64,000 nucleotides of DNA from Fagopyrum homotropicum (Eukaryota > Streptophyta > Magnoliopsida > Caryophyllales > Polygonaceae). The position numbers and the translations under genes are program-made. The stretch's first letter is position 1. Every line of letters begins with the position of its first letter. The stretch spans positions 114,198,916 to 114,262,915 of the forward strand of contig BSWB01000001.1 of NCBI GenBank assembly GCA_033239125.1, in the 5' to 3' direction. Positions 31,143 through 41,460 of the stretch are shown here, in pieces. Below the pieces are notes generated by a model. It searched no databases. It was not told the DNA's origin and saw only the letters and a program-made list of their open reading frames with translations.

Positions 31143-34100
31143 TGTTAAATGAAAATTTTCATAAATATAAATTTATCGCGACTTTGAAAGTAAGCGATAA
31201 GTCATGGATGTGATTTCCGTCAAAGGATTGTAAAAATGATATTTAAAGGGTCTTTTGTGAAAATTATTATAATTTTCAAACAAAGTTGGTGGATGCAAAT
31301 ATTTGACTTTTTTTTTAAGACGGTAAGGTCAACGCTTCGTAAATGATATATTATACACGTATATGTTCATGGGAAGACATGCAACATGCATGAAATACAT
31401 AATGGTCAGTCATTGATAAAGAGTCTGAGATTTTGCAATGAAAAGCGGAGGAGCCACCGATGAAATTAGCAAGATCATTATTAACATTAATTGGTCACAA
31501 TTTTCCTAATACAAAAGCAAAATGAGAGAAGATACATCGGTGAACAGGTCAATGGTTTTAAATGGGCAACATTTACTAGCTGCCATTTCAAAAGTCCTAA
31601 TTGATGTTTATCATTTAGTGTCAATTTTTAATACAAATTGCACGTTACTCTTTCAAAAATTTTACCGGTCATTGCTAATAAAGTGAGGTGATTAATTGCT
31701 TTAAAATTTCAATTATCATCCTTGCCTTTCAAAATACGTCATCCTCCTATAAATACATTTGAAAGGCGATCGTTTTGGGCATATGTTTTCGAACGCCCAT
31801 AAATAGGCAGAGGAGGCTGCAAAATTCCAAAAGCAAAATTCAAAGAGTACGAGAAAGAAAGCAGCAAAGGAGACAGATTCAAGACTCAAAGGCGAAATAC
31901 GAGTTTTCCTATAATCCTTTCGAAGCAAGGCAACAGTCTATTGTTCTTCTAAGTAAGTTCCTTGTAAAATTATTTTTGTTGTTGTTTATGTTCACCTTAA
32001 GCAGGAACTATTCTCGGATATGTGGAGAAGATCAATATGTGTGATGCAAAAGACTTGTAGCGGTCAAAAGGATTCTAGTATATGCATAAATCACAACAAA
32101 TTTTGGAGAAGTCCATGATGCGCAATGCAAATCTTGTCATTCGTCGATCAAAAGGGAGTTATTTGCTGGTTATAATTATCAAAATTGGTTATGCACCATG
32201 CTGATGCTTGCAAGAGAAATGACGACAATATACACTACGAAAGATTGAGGAAGTAAAAGAGAAGAAGGAACAATGTGTATGGTGATCTTGTGTTCTTCTA
32301 AGTTCGGGTGTAGTTCGATCGAGTTCTGGATTCATTGGGTTTGGTTTGTATGTCTCCAAACACTATAAACGCAAAGTGGCTCCTTGACAAATGTCAAGTT
32401 CAAAAACAAAACAAAAAGAGTGGGAGTTTGGATAAGCTCAAAGACCTTATAAAAAGGGGAGAAGCAAGAAGCACCGTGTACGAGTCGATCAAATGACTAA
32501 CAGGGAGGAAAACCGTCGTTCAATGTCGAGACGGTCTAAGTTTACATATGGTCCAAAAAGAATTTGCAAAAGTTCAAGAGATTCGGTGCAAAGACGAGGA
32601 AATTTCAAGCAAATATGGTAGATGCAAAGTTGAGGGAAATAGCCAACACCGAACACCGCATACGAGGTCGATCAAAGAAAGAATCAACATAAGAGGTCAT
32701 GTTGAGGGGCGAGGGAGTCTCGATTAGCTGGTGTAATATAAAGAGGTCAAGTACAACACAAGTATAATGAAACGTGTCATTCAACGTCGAGACAGTGTAA
32801 GTTTGCATATGGTCTAGAAGGATTTCCAAAGGCTCAAAAGAAATTCAGTATAGAAGGGAGACAACCAAATAATATTCAAAAGCAGATCCCCACAAAGCAT
32901 AGTGTCTACCGCCAAAGAAGTAGATTGCAAGGAGCTTCTTTATTTTATTTTTTTCCACACATTTATGAAGGACAAAAAAATCAAACACAGTAGACATGAA
33001 AGTGAAAGAGCTTTACAAGTTGAAAAGAAGGACATGAAGGTAGAGTTTTGAATTTATTTGTCCAAAATCTCCAACAACTACGAAACAACAGCATGCACCG
33101 CTACAAAATCGATACAGGTCAAATCAAGCACAACAGGGAAGATGGTTTCCTAAAACAAAACGAAGAGATGGGACTCGTGTAAAAGAAAAAGAATGGCAGA
33201 TTGAGTAGGGAATAAAATCTAATATTTCTATTGGAATAAATTCTACACAACTCTAGCCGTATATGGTTCGATTATTCTCATAGGGAGTCGGCGGTTAGAC
33301 CAAACTCATCCATAAACCATCCTCAAGTTTCAAGCCAATAAGTTCAAATGCTTTTGTAGCGAGGGCCTGAAAATGTTATGGTCGAAAAGCGTTAGGGTAA
33401 AAAAATAAAGACCCCGAAGCAATGCATATGATTCCATCAAAGAACTTTTAAAAGAAAGAGACTTTGTTAATCAAAATCGATACAACGACCTTGTTAGTTG
33501 CTCCATCTCATTAAGGTTCGATCGAGACCATATCGGAACAAAGCGCCTACAAAAGCTACAAAAAGGAAAGAGATGAAATATTATTTCATATCTACACAAA
33601 TTCAAAATAAAGAAGAAGAAAAAAAAAATAAAAGACATCCTACATTGAGCAGAGAAGAAGCCAATCTTAAGAGGATAAAACACTGAATTGGATGGAAATA
33701 AAGTTTTCTACATCTCAAGCCGTTTTCATCAAAATTGCGTAGACACTTTAAGATGGGACGTTTACGATCAAGTTCTAGAGTAAAAGAGCTCAAGGGGTAT
33801 TTTACTTCCATAAGCTTGTGAAGTAAATGAAACGAGTTAAGTACAAGGACGAGAGAATGTACGAAGGAAAGGTTGAGAAAACTTTCATTCCTCAAAATCT
33901 AGCGCGTAAAAATTCAAGATATAATAGATGTGAATCGATCAACGATAAAGAGTCAACAACGAAAGAAAAAAAAATTTTCAATAGTGAGACGGGAATGAAG
34001 ACCCGTAGTCAGATTGAAACCAATTGTTTCGAATGCTGCAAGTTAAGTTGTGGTGCGACTGACCTCAAAAGTTGTTGAGCAATACATCAAATCCCATAAT

Positions 34101-34212
34101 GGAGGACAAGGATATTACATTATCATACTACTCGAAACCAAAATTATCAAGCATCAAGCTCAAGTTTATTTTGTCTATGAAAAGGGCGAATAAAGAGAAC
34201 ACGATTTGCGAA

Positions 34213-34250
34213 CTACGCGCGGTTTGATCCCCGCAAAGAGGGGTACGTAG
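34213..34250 (+). other. Structured module copy a (E 5' LTR)
   Basis: Outer stem CTACG/CGTAG, spacer ending TTTGAT, inner stem CCCC/GGGG (34229-34232, 34240-34243), then TA before the outer right arm. The 3' LTR copy is at 48580-48617. Confidence 0.7.
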
Positions 34251-34321
34251 GAGACTTGACTCAAATATCAATCAAGTTCAATCGCCGATGTCAAAAGTGT
34301 CACAAATTATTTGATGATGAA

Positions 34322-34358
34322 CTACGGTGACTTGATTCCGTCTCAAACGGATACGTAG
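34322..34358 (+). other. Structured module copy b (E 5' LTR)
   Basis: Outer stem CTACG/CGTAG, spacer ending CTTGAT, inner stem TCCGT/ACGGA with loop CTCAA, then TA. The 3' LTR copy is at 48689-48725. Confidence 0.7.
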
Positions 34359-34618
34359 GAAACTCGTCGAGTTCAGTCATATGCTAAAAAAAGAAGATGA
34401 GAAATATATTCAACTTAGAATTTCTCATACGCAAATGATAGTCGGATAATTTGGAAAACCCTTCATAGAAGGTGGGTCCGAATGATTCCGGTGATGCGAG
34501 AAAAGAGAGAAATATAAGTGATAACTGGTGCGGGTTTTGGAAAACCCTTCATAGAAGGTGTGTTTGGATCCGACCTATGATACAAAGAAATCAAAGTCCG
34601 CAAAAATATCTCTATGAA

Positions 34619-34656
34619 CTACGTAAGGCTTGATCCTTCTGAGGGAAGGTACGTAG
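34619..34656 (+). other. Structured module copy c (E 5' LTR)
   Basis: Outer stem CTACG/CGTAG, spacer ending CTTGAT, inner stem CCTTC/GAAGG with loop TGAGG, then TA. The 3' LTR copy is at 48986-49023. Confidence 0.7.
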
Positions 34657-34837
34657 GCAACCCGTCGGGTGCAGCCCAAATACTCAAGAAAAAGTGAAGA
34701 GGTTATCGAGAGTGTAATCAGTATTGTTTTAGAATCGTGAGAATACACGAACAAGGGTCGAACTTTTATATTCATATTTCAAATGAAATGTGTTACGCAA
34801 TTTTATTTTCTTGTAATATTTTTGCCTAACATATTTT

Positions 34838-34856
34838 TGGCACGCACGGTGGGACC
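34838..34856 (+). promoter_or_regulatory. Primer binding site, element E
   Basis: TGGCACGCACGGTGGGACC begins six bases after the LTR end, the expected place. It differs from the tRNA-Asp-type site of the Athila elements. I do not assign the tRNA from sequence alone. Confidence 0.75.
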
Positions 34857-34935
34857 CTTTTTCTTTCTTTATGATTTTAGAATTATATTGATTTAAATTA
34901 TACTAATGTTTTATTTTCTTTTTACTAAGGAAAAT

Positions 34936-36022
34936 ATGGCACCAAGAGCTTTGATCAAGTTCAACCAGCTTCCGGCCACCTTCATTGTGAAAGGGGTGCA
35001 TTGGGTCCGTCGACGTTTATTCCGGGTAGTGATCAACGTCAGTCGTGATGCAATTGAAGCTGAAATACCGCTGAAAAATTCCTATGGACCTCTCCGAGCT
35101 TGGAAGAGGGAGAATTCTCAAAGCTCAAGAAGAGTAAGGCTCAAGGCCCGACAATCCAAGTCCTCAAGACTAACGGTGGGTCTCACCAAGGATCAAAGAT
35201 GCCTACCTATACCAAAGTCAAGAGCAAGCGTAACCGGAGGAGGAGACGGAAGAACGGATCCAAGAGACAAAAATCCGGACCATTGGTTAAGCTAGCTTCT
35301 TCACCAGCCTTGGAATTGGTCAAATCTACCTATGGGAGGTCGCACGAAGTTTGGTGGCTACTCATGAGTCAATCATCATACCGCCAACAAGACAAATTCT
35401 CATAGGATCAATACCTATCAACCTGGACCGTGTGGAACAAGTCAACATGACCTCTTACACGGAGAAGGAGGATACCCAAACTTTGGCCTCCAAGGTGAAG
35501 GTTCTCAAGACCGCTCAACCCAAGAAAGGTCAAACTAGCAAGACATCTCAAAGTTCTAAGCAGATGAAATCTCAAACTAGTACAGGACCAATCACAAGGT
35601 CAAGGGCTAAGGAGATGTCATTCATGGAAGTAACCTCTCGACCGCCCAAACACACAACACCGAAGACGTTAGAAATTGTGGAAAAGAAAGTAAGCTCTCC
35701 TTTGTTTGGGGACAAGTCTTCACCTTTTAAAGAGAAAGACTTTCCGCCTATTTATGGTCAAGACAAAGGTAAGTCTCTTTTGGAAGATGAGAGAGATAAC
35801 ATGCCAGTAATGACGATAGGAACCTCCGACACTGAGGAACAACTCCGAGAAATGCAAAGAGCAATGGACGAGAAGGATGCTCAAATCGCCGCTTTGACCA
35901 CACGAATAGATAATCAAGTCCAAGGGAGCTTATTCAATCAAGGAGGAGACAACAATGGAAGTCAACCTGAAGCTTCTGGTCAAACCGGATCCCTAGGTAT
36001 ATCTCCCCAAGAAATTAGATAA
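34936..36022 (+). pseudogene. Gag N-terminal region, element E
   Basis: ATG 34936 (MAPRALIKFNQLPATF; an upstream in-frame ATG is at 34906) opens about 55 sensible codons in one frame. The protein-like sequence then continues in a second frame (about 35100-35345, basic, KKSKAQGP and NRRRRRKNG) and a third (35345-36019: IPPTRQILIGSIPINLDRV, a Ser/Thr/Lys-rich part and a coiled coil EEQLREMQRAMDEKDAQIAALTTRI). At least two frame changes are therefore needed, by indel or splicing. The third frame is that of the capsid ORF, from which it is separated only by TAA at 36020-36022 (a CAA with C to T would give it). Confidence 0.7.
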
Positions 36023-39000
36023 ATGATTGTAAAAGGGATAAAAGACTTCCAAATTTCTCAAAATCCACCGGTGATTGGATATAGGAAACCGTACCCATTG
36101 CACTTTGATGCATTGCCTTTCCCTCCGGGTTATCAAAGGCTAAATTTTGATAAGTTTGACGGTATACATGGTTCGCCACATGAGCATCTTGCTCACTTTT
36201 ACTCGGCTAGCGGTGAAACAGCTTTGAGTGATGCCTTGCTCATTAGACAGTTTGTCCAATCACTCAAAGGGTCGGCATTCACGTGGTACACCCAACTGCA
36301 TCCGGGGTCGATAGAAACATGGGATGATTTGCAAAGGGCTTTTCTTGCTCAGTTCGTGAGTACAAAGGCAAAAGTTTCTATCATGGACTTGGCAAACACA
36401 CACCAAAAACCAAACGAGCTTGGCAATGACTTTATAGCAAGATGGAGAAGTCTAAGGCTCCAATGCCCCGAGAAAATTAGCGAGTTAGCATGTGTCCAAA
36501 TGTTCACCAACAACTTGCTCCCAGAATTAGCTGTACACGTCGGTAGTGCGGAACCTCTATCCTTTGATGCATTGGTGTCAAAGACTTGCAATGTTGAACG
36601 TCAACTAGCTCGACAAAAGGTAGCAACCGCTCGGACACAAACAAATGAGTTCAAGAGAGACGAAGGAAGAAAACCACAAAAGAAGAGTGAATCTATGAGT
36701 ACATTCGTTAAAACCGGTGGAAATACCTCTAGCGTTGGGAATAACTTGAGAGCTCAAGGTAGGGAAAGATGGCAAGAGAATAACAAGAAGCTCACTTTGC
36801 AAGAAAGAAAACAAAAGAAATATCCCTTTGACGATGATGATGTTCAAGGGATATTTGATGAGCTTATGGCTGCCAACGCTTTGATACTTCCCGAGCCGAA
36901 AAGGCCTAATGAAGTGGGTATGATAAACGACCCAAAGTATTGCCCGTTCCACCGGATTCTCGGTCACCCAATACAAGAACGCTATGTTCTCAAGGATAGG
37001 ATAGAGTGGTTGATCAACAAAGGTGAGATTGAGATCGAAGGAAGTAAGTCAAAAGGTTCATCGGCAACAGTGAACTCGGTTTCAGCATCGGAGGTGGAAA
37101 GAATGCTACAAACATCCACACCAACCCACGTAAATCCAGGAGTAGACGAGGCACCTTCAGAAGATTTAGAGAGTGAAGGCATCCCTACAGCTCCATTACC
37201 TCTCATGGGAGTAGCTGTGCAATTTCGGGTTGACGATGATGTCCGAGTAGCATGGGCTTATCCTGACATGCCAAGAGATGGACCGGGTATACCGACATTG
37301 TATGAAATCATGATGTGTTCTGATATTGAGGATCTATACTCGGATGAGGATGATGATAGTCTTTTTGAATGGCAACTGTTCAAAAAGCATAGAAGCCCTC
37401 AACAAGCGGTTACTCAAAAGTCTACTCCTCCGGGCTTTAGAATGATCGGAAGGAAGACCGATAAGAAGAAAAGCAAGAAAAATAAGAAGAAGAGTAAGAA
37501 AACAAAGAAGCTTGAAAACGATTATGAGGAAGAGTATGTTCAACCTCGACGGGTTCCTTTTACCTTGAAGGACTTCATTCCTAAAGATTTTACCAAGGAA
37601 TACTCATCCGATGATGAAGATTTATTTTGGGGAGAAGAAGTTGTCCAATGTTGCGTGGTCTCTTGGGCCGATGAATGTGAAGAAGCGCGACAAGAAGCAG
37701 ATGAAATCACTCTTCGATCTGGTCGTCAACTACCTCCCCCACAATCAAAAGGAAAGGAAAAAGAGGTGGTGTCACCTTCCGAGGAAATGACAAAGGTGCC
37801 AAGTCAAGAAAAAGGTGTTGATAACCAGATATTTGTAGAGAAAACAAGTGATAAAGGACCTCGGGGCCTAGATCAGACTCATCGGAGCTCCATATCAACA
37901 CGAGATGCTCCCCATAAGAAGAAAGTCCGTTATGATGTTGTTAGCCATCTTAAGCGCATCCCGGCACGTTTGAGTGTATATGATGCCTTACAGATGTCTA
38001 AAGATCAAAGGAAAGCCCTAATTCAAGCTCTTATGGATCCCGAAGATTACAAAGATCAAGTTGACCCCATCGAAGTCAATGACGTGTCATTGTACCCATC
38101 ATCTCATTGTGACTCATGTATGCCCGCCATCACCTTTTCAGACGAAGATCTCCAATTGGGGAGTGAGGGGCACAATAGGCCGTTATATGTGACAGGTGTT
38201 ATCGGTGACACAAAAATAAACCGGATTTTACTCGATGGCGGATCAGCAGTAAATCTTCTTCCGTTAAAAGCTTTGACATCGATGGGATTAAATGTCCGAC
38301 ACTTATCCCCAACGTTGCTCACAATTCAGGGTTTCAACCAAGTGGGGCAAAAAGCTTTGGGGACCATTGCATTGAAGGTGGAGATGGGTGAATTATACAA
38401 AGACGCTCTTTTCCATGTCATAGAGGCAAACACCTCGTACAACGCTTTGTTGGGGCGACCTTGGCTTCATTCAATAAAATCCATCCCCTCAACGTTTCAT
38501 CAATGTTTGAAATATACTGATGAAAATGGGAATGAAAGAATTATTAGAGGAGATCCGAACCCTTTCTGTGGAGAAGATGTGAACTATGCTGATGCAAAGT
38601 TCTACAAGGTGGTAAATGTTGACTCCTCTATAAGTAATATTGAGAATAAGGAGCCGTGGAAATCTCCTAAGAACTCAATAACTCATTTCGGTGAAAAGGT
38701 CCCCAAGTTAATGGTTGAAAGAGAAGACACGGAAGAAAGACCTCCACGTAGGGTGTTGTTCAAGTACACACCAAAAGACAAAAGAGAGGCCGGTCAAAAA
38801 CCGATAATTCGTGTTGAGAAAATGATGGATTCTCTTGTGACAAGCTATACTTTTCCCCTTCGAAAAATTAACCGGGTCTCACAACACAAGGCACTAACCA
38901 TTCATAGGATTTTCGGGGATGAACAAGAGGGGAGCACTAGAGTAGTACTACGAGGCATATCTTCCAATCAGTCTGTCGGAAGGCAAAATGAAGATGCTGA

Positions 39001-39862
39001 AATTCAATATCCAAGGTCCTTTCCGGAAGACACAAAGTCATGGAAGGATGATAATTTCAACGACCTTGACAAAATTGTGGTATCCCATGAAGATAGGCTT
39101 CTAACCGCTAGCATTGAAGAACCAATGACCTTAACACCGATAGAGCAAGAAATGTTCACAGAAGAAGAAACGCCGTTTGAGCCTCGGGTGTCAGTGTTTG
39201 AAAGGCTTGACACATCCTTTGTAGGTGAGGTGTCTCGACCTTCGGTTTTCCAAAGGCTTGAGAAAGTTGAGGAGTCAAAAAGAAAGATATTCCGAATCAA
39301 GAGGAACCGGAAATGGAAGCTCAAGAAGAGGAATCGATTTGGAGAACTCATAAGAAAGACAAGTGAAGATCAGGTCGAAGAGGTCGATGTTGTGACTTTC
39401 CTTAATAGGAAAGATTCCCAAGATATCAAGTCTTTTGAGATGACTTTCCAAAACAATCGAGCCGAAGAAGCGAGCCTCAAAGTAGATTCATCGGATTTCA
39501 TCAACACAGTCAAACCAGCCCCACCGGAAATGGAAGAAGGTGGACAACCAACGGTTGATGATCTCGAGGAGATTAATCTTGGAACCCTTGATGACCCAAA
39601 ACCTGTTTTTATTAGTGCTTTGTTAGCAGACGAGGAGAAGATGATATATCATCAACTTCTTGAGGAGTATAAGGATATCTTCGCTTGGGGCTACCAAGAT
39701 ATGCCTGGATTGGATCCACAAGTAGCAGTTCACAAGTTGTCTGTGTCTAGTGAAAAGAAACCAGTGAAACAAGGACAACGGCGCTTCCGCCCCGAATTGA
39801 TGGTTCAAATCAAGAGCGAGGTCAACAAGCTTATAGAGGCAGGATTCATCCGTGAGGTTTAA
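36023..39862 (+). CDS. Gag capsid, protease and start of RT, element E
   Basis: 1279 residues of the Tat gag-pol polyprotein, open between two TAA codons; the ATG at 36023 is internal, not a true start. Residues about 35-195 are the capsid domain (FDKFDGIHGSPHEHLAHF, GSAFTWYTQL, DFIARWRSLRLQCPEKI). At about 310 a short Cys/His motif occurs (YCPFHRILGHPI). Lys-rich and acidic linkers follow. The aspartic protease is at about 710-850, with LLDGGSAVNLLPLKAL (DGGS form) and YNALLGRPWLH. RT begins at about 1230 (KQGQRRFRPELMVQIKSEVNKLIEAGFIREV). It ends at TAA 39860-39862, where a Gln codon is usual. Confidence 0.88.
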   Translation: MIVKGIKDFQISQNPPVIGYRKPYPLHFDALPFPPGYQRLNFDKFDGIHGSPHEHLAHFYSASGETALSDALLIRQFVQSLKGSAFTWYTQLHPGSIETWDDLQRAFLAQFVSTKAKVSIMDLANTHQKPNELGNDFIARWRSLRLQCPEKISELACVQMFTNNLLPELAVHVGSAEPLSFDALVSKTCNVERQLARQKVATARTQTNEFKRDEGRKPQKKSESMSTFVKTGGNTSSVGNNLRAQGRERWQENNKKLTLQERKQKKYPFDDDDVQGIFDELMAANALILPEPKRPNEVGMINDPKYCPFHRILGHPIQERYVLKDRIEWLINKGEIEIEGSKSKGSSATVNSVSASEVERMLQTSTPTHVNPGVDEAPSEDLESEGIPTAPLPLMGVAVQFRVDDDVRVAWAYPDMPRDGPGIPTLYEIMMCSDIEDLYSDEDDDSLFEWQLFKKHRSPQQAVTQKSTPPGFRMIGRKTDKKKSKKNKKKSKKTKKLENDYEEEYVQPRRVPFTLKDFIPKDFTKEYSSDDEDLFWGEEVVQCCVVSWADECEEARQEADEITLRSGRQLPPPQSKGKEKEVVSPSEEMTKVPSQEKGVDNQIFVEKTSDKGPRGLDQTHRSSISTRDAPHKKKVRYDVVSHLKRIPARLSVYDALQMSKDQRKALIQALMDPEDYKDQVDPIEVNDVSLYPSSHCDSCMPAITFSDEDLQLGSEGHNRPLYVTGVIGDTKINRILLDGGSAVNLLPLKALTSMGLNVRHLSPTLLTIQGFNQVGQKALGTIALKVEMGELYKDALFHVIEANTSYNALLGRPWLHSIKSIPSTFHQCLKYTDENGNERIIRGDPNPFCGEDVNYADAKFYKVVNVDSSISNIENKEPWKSPKNSITHFGEKVPKLMVEREDTEERPPRRVLFKYTPKDKREAGQKPIIRVEKMMDSLVTSYTFPLRKINRVSQHKALTIHRIFGDEQEGSTRVVLRGISSNQSVGRQNEDAEIQYPRSFPEDTKSWKDDNFNDLDKIVVSHEDRLLTASIEEPMTLTPIEQEMFTEEETPFEPRVSVFERLDTSFVGEVSRPSVFQRLEKVEESKRKIFRIKRNRKWKLKKRNRFGELIRKTSEDQVEEVDVVTFLNRKDSQDIKSFEMTFQNNRAEEASLKVDSSDFINTVKPAPPEMEEGGQPTVDDLEEINLGTLDDPKPVFISALLADEEKMIYHQLLEEYKDIFAWGYQDMPGLDPQVAVHKLSVSSEKKPVKQGQRRFRPELMVQIKSEVNKLIEAGFIREV

Positions 39863-40579
39863 TATCCGGTATGGTTAGCAAACATCGTTCTTGTAAGAAA
39901 GAAAAATGGCAAGCTCTGTATATGTGTGGATTTCAGGGATTTAAATGAAGCATGCCCAAAAGACGAATTTCCATTACCAATTACCGAGCTTTTGGTTGAT
40001 GCTACTACCGGTTTCAAAGCTTTGTCTTTCATGGATGGATTTTCCGGTTACAACCAAATCAGGATGGATCCAGAAGATGAAGAATTGACAGCTTTTCGTA
40101 CGCCACAGGGCACATTTTGCTACACAGTGATGCCTTTTGGTTTGAGAAATACGGGAGCAACCTATCAAAGAGCCATGACAATCATTTTTCATGATTTCCT
40201 TCACAATACAGTAGAATGCTATGTGGATGATTTGGTTGTCAAGACAAAAGAAAGAAATAACCATCCAGCTGATCTTCGGAAAATCTTCGAAAGGTTGCGC
40301 AAGCATCAATTAAGGATGAACCCCCTCAAGTGTGCATTCGGTGTAACACCAGGAAAGTTTATAGGATTCATCGTCCGATATCGTGGGATTGAAATTGACC
40401 TAGATAAAATCAAAGCCATTGCGCAAATGCTTCCTCCAAAAAATTTACGAGAGCTCCGGGGTTTGCAAGGAAAGTTAGCTTACATCCGTCGTTTCATCTC
40501 CAACTTAAGAGGAAGATGTCAACCCTTCCTAAGGTTGATGAAAAAAGATACACCATTTATATGGGATCGAGCTTGTTAA
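39863..40579 (+). pseudogene. Reverse transcriptase, element E
   Basis: Continues the previous frame after the TAA. Motifs in order: VRKKNGKLCICVDFRDLNEACPKD, SFMDGFSGYNQIRMDPED, TVMPFGLRNTGATYQRAM, catalytic YVDD at 40220-40231, KFIGFIVRYRGIEIDLDKI, LRELRGLQGKLAYIRRFI. All palm motifs are present. The ORF ends at 40577-40579 TAA, again in the place of a CAA Gln codon. So the enzyme is split by two single C-to-T changes and otherwise complete. It copies the element RNA to DNA in intact relatives. Confidence 0.9.
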
Positions 40580-41080
40580 GACGCATTTGAAGACATCAAG
40601 AAATATTTAATGGATCCGCCAGTTTTGATGGCACCAATACAAGGGAGACCTCTTACATTGTACACCGCAACACTTGATCGCTCCTTAGGTGCAATGCTAG
40701 TTCAAAATAACGATGAAGGAAAGGAGAATGCCCTTTACTACATTAGCAGGACGCTGGTAGGAGCAGAGAAAAACTACTCATCCATGGAGAAGATTTGTTT
40801 GGCTCTAGTGTTTGCCGTTCAAAAGTTACGACACTACCTTTTATCCCACCAAATCATATTGGTCTCCAAGGCCGATGCACTGCGGTTCCTTTTGTCTAAA
40901 GTTGTGCTATCAGGAAGATTAGCCAAGTGGGCCATGCTTCTAGCCCCGTTTGACATAAAATATGTTTCACAAAAGGCGGTAAAAGGGCAAGTCCTCGCTG
41001 ATTTCCTCGCCGCCCACCCGACATCGGAGCATGAAGAGTTGCCATATGACTTCCCCGATGAAGAAGTTTTCACCATTGAA
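40580..41080 (+). pseudogene. RNase H (RT-linked, gypsy type), element E
   Basis: Same frame as RT, after the TAA. PPVLMAPIQGRPLTLYTA leads to the RNase H fold with LGAMLVQNNDEGKENALYYI, EKNYSSMEKICLALVFAVQKLRHYL and PFDIKYVSQKAVKGQVLADFLAAHP. In many Tat elements this RNase H is partly degenerate: here TATLDRSLG stands where active copies have a catalytic Asp/Ser motif, so activity is doubtful. The second RNase H follows directly. Confidence 0.85.
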
Positions 41081-41460
41081 GAAAATTCTTGGCAATTGTA
41101 CTTTGATGGTTCTGCAAGGAGAAGCGGTGCTGGGATCGGAATCGTGTTCATTACCCCTTCGGGTGGTTTGGTGCCTTATTCTTTCTCTTTGTTAGAGAAT
41201 TGCACGAATAATATAGCCGAGTACGAAGCGCTTATTGTTGGTCTTGAAATTGCTCTCAAAATGCGCATTGATCCACTAAGAGTATTTGGGGATTCTCAAT
41301 TGATCGTGAGACAAATAAATGGGGAATACGAAGTGAAGAATCCTGGTTTGATACCTCTACACCAGAAGGCAAACGAACTTATTTGCCAATTCTACCAAAT
41401 AGAGGTCAACCATGTCTCAAGATCCGAGAATGCAAAGGCAGATGCTTTGGCAAAGTTAGC
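41081..41460 (+). CDS. Second (archaeal/plant-like) RNase H, element E
   Basis: An additional RNase H characteristic of Tat elements, in the same frame and polyprotein. LYFDGSARRSGAGIGIVF gives the first catalytic Asp. NNIAEYEALIVGLEIAL gives the Glu. VFGDSQLIVRQINGEY gives the second Asp. SRSENAKADALAKLAGS supplies the final Asp. All four active-site acids are visible, so this copy probably carries the activity lost from the RT-linked domain. It removes RNA from RNA-DNA hybrids during reverse transcription. Confidence 0.9.

Larger units (their letters stand above)
31143..34831 (+). repeat. 5' LTR of element E
   Basis: TGTTAAATGA to TTGCCTAACA, 3689 bp. TATAAATA at 31748-31755. Three copies of the CTACG-CGTAG module lie near the 3' end (34213-34250, 34322-34358, 34619-34656), interleaved with two copies of an ACCCTTCATAGAAGGTG hairpin (about 34458 and 34541). 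Short ORFs inside are not conserved genes. Confidence 0.95.

Noticed and set aside
40580..41460. The double RNase H of E as a novelty
   Set aside because: An extra RNase H is an established feature of the Tat lineage.
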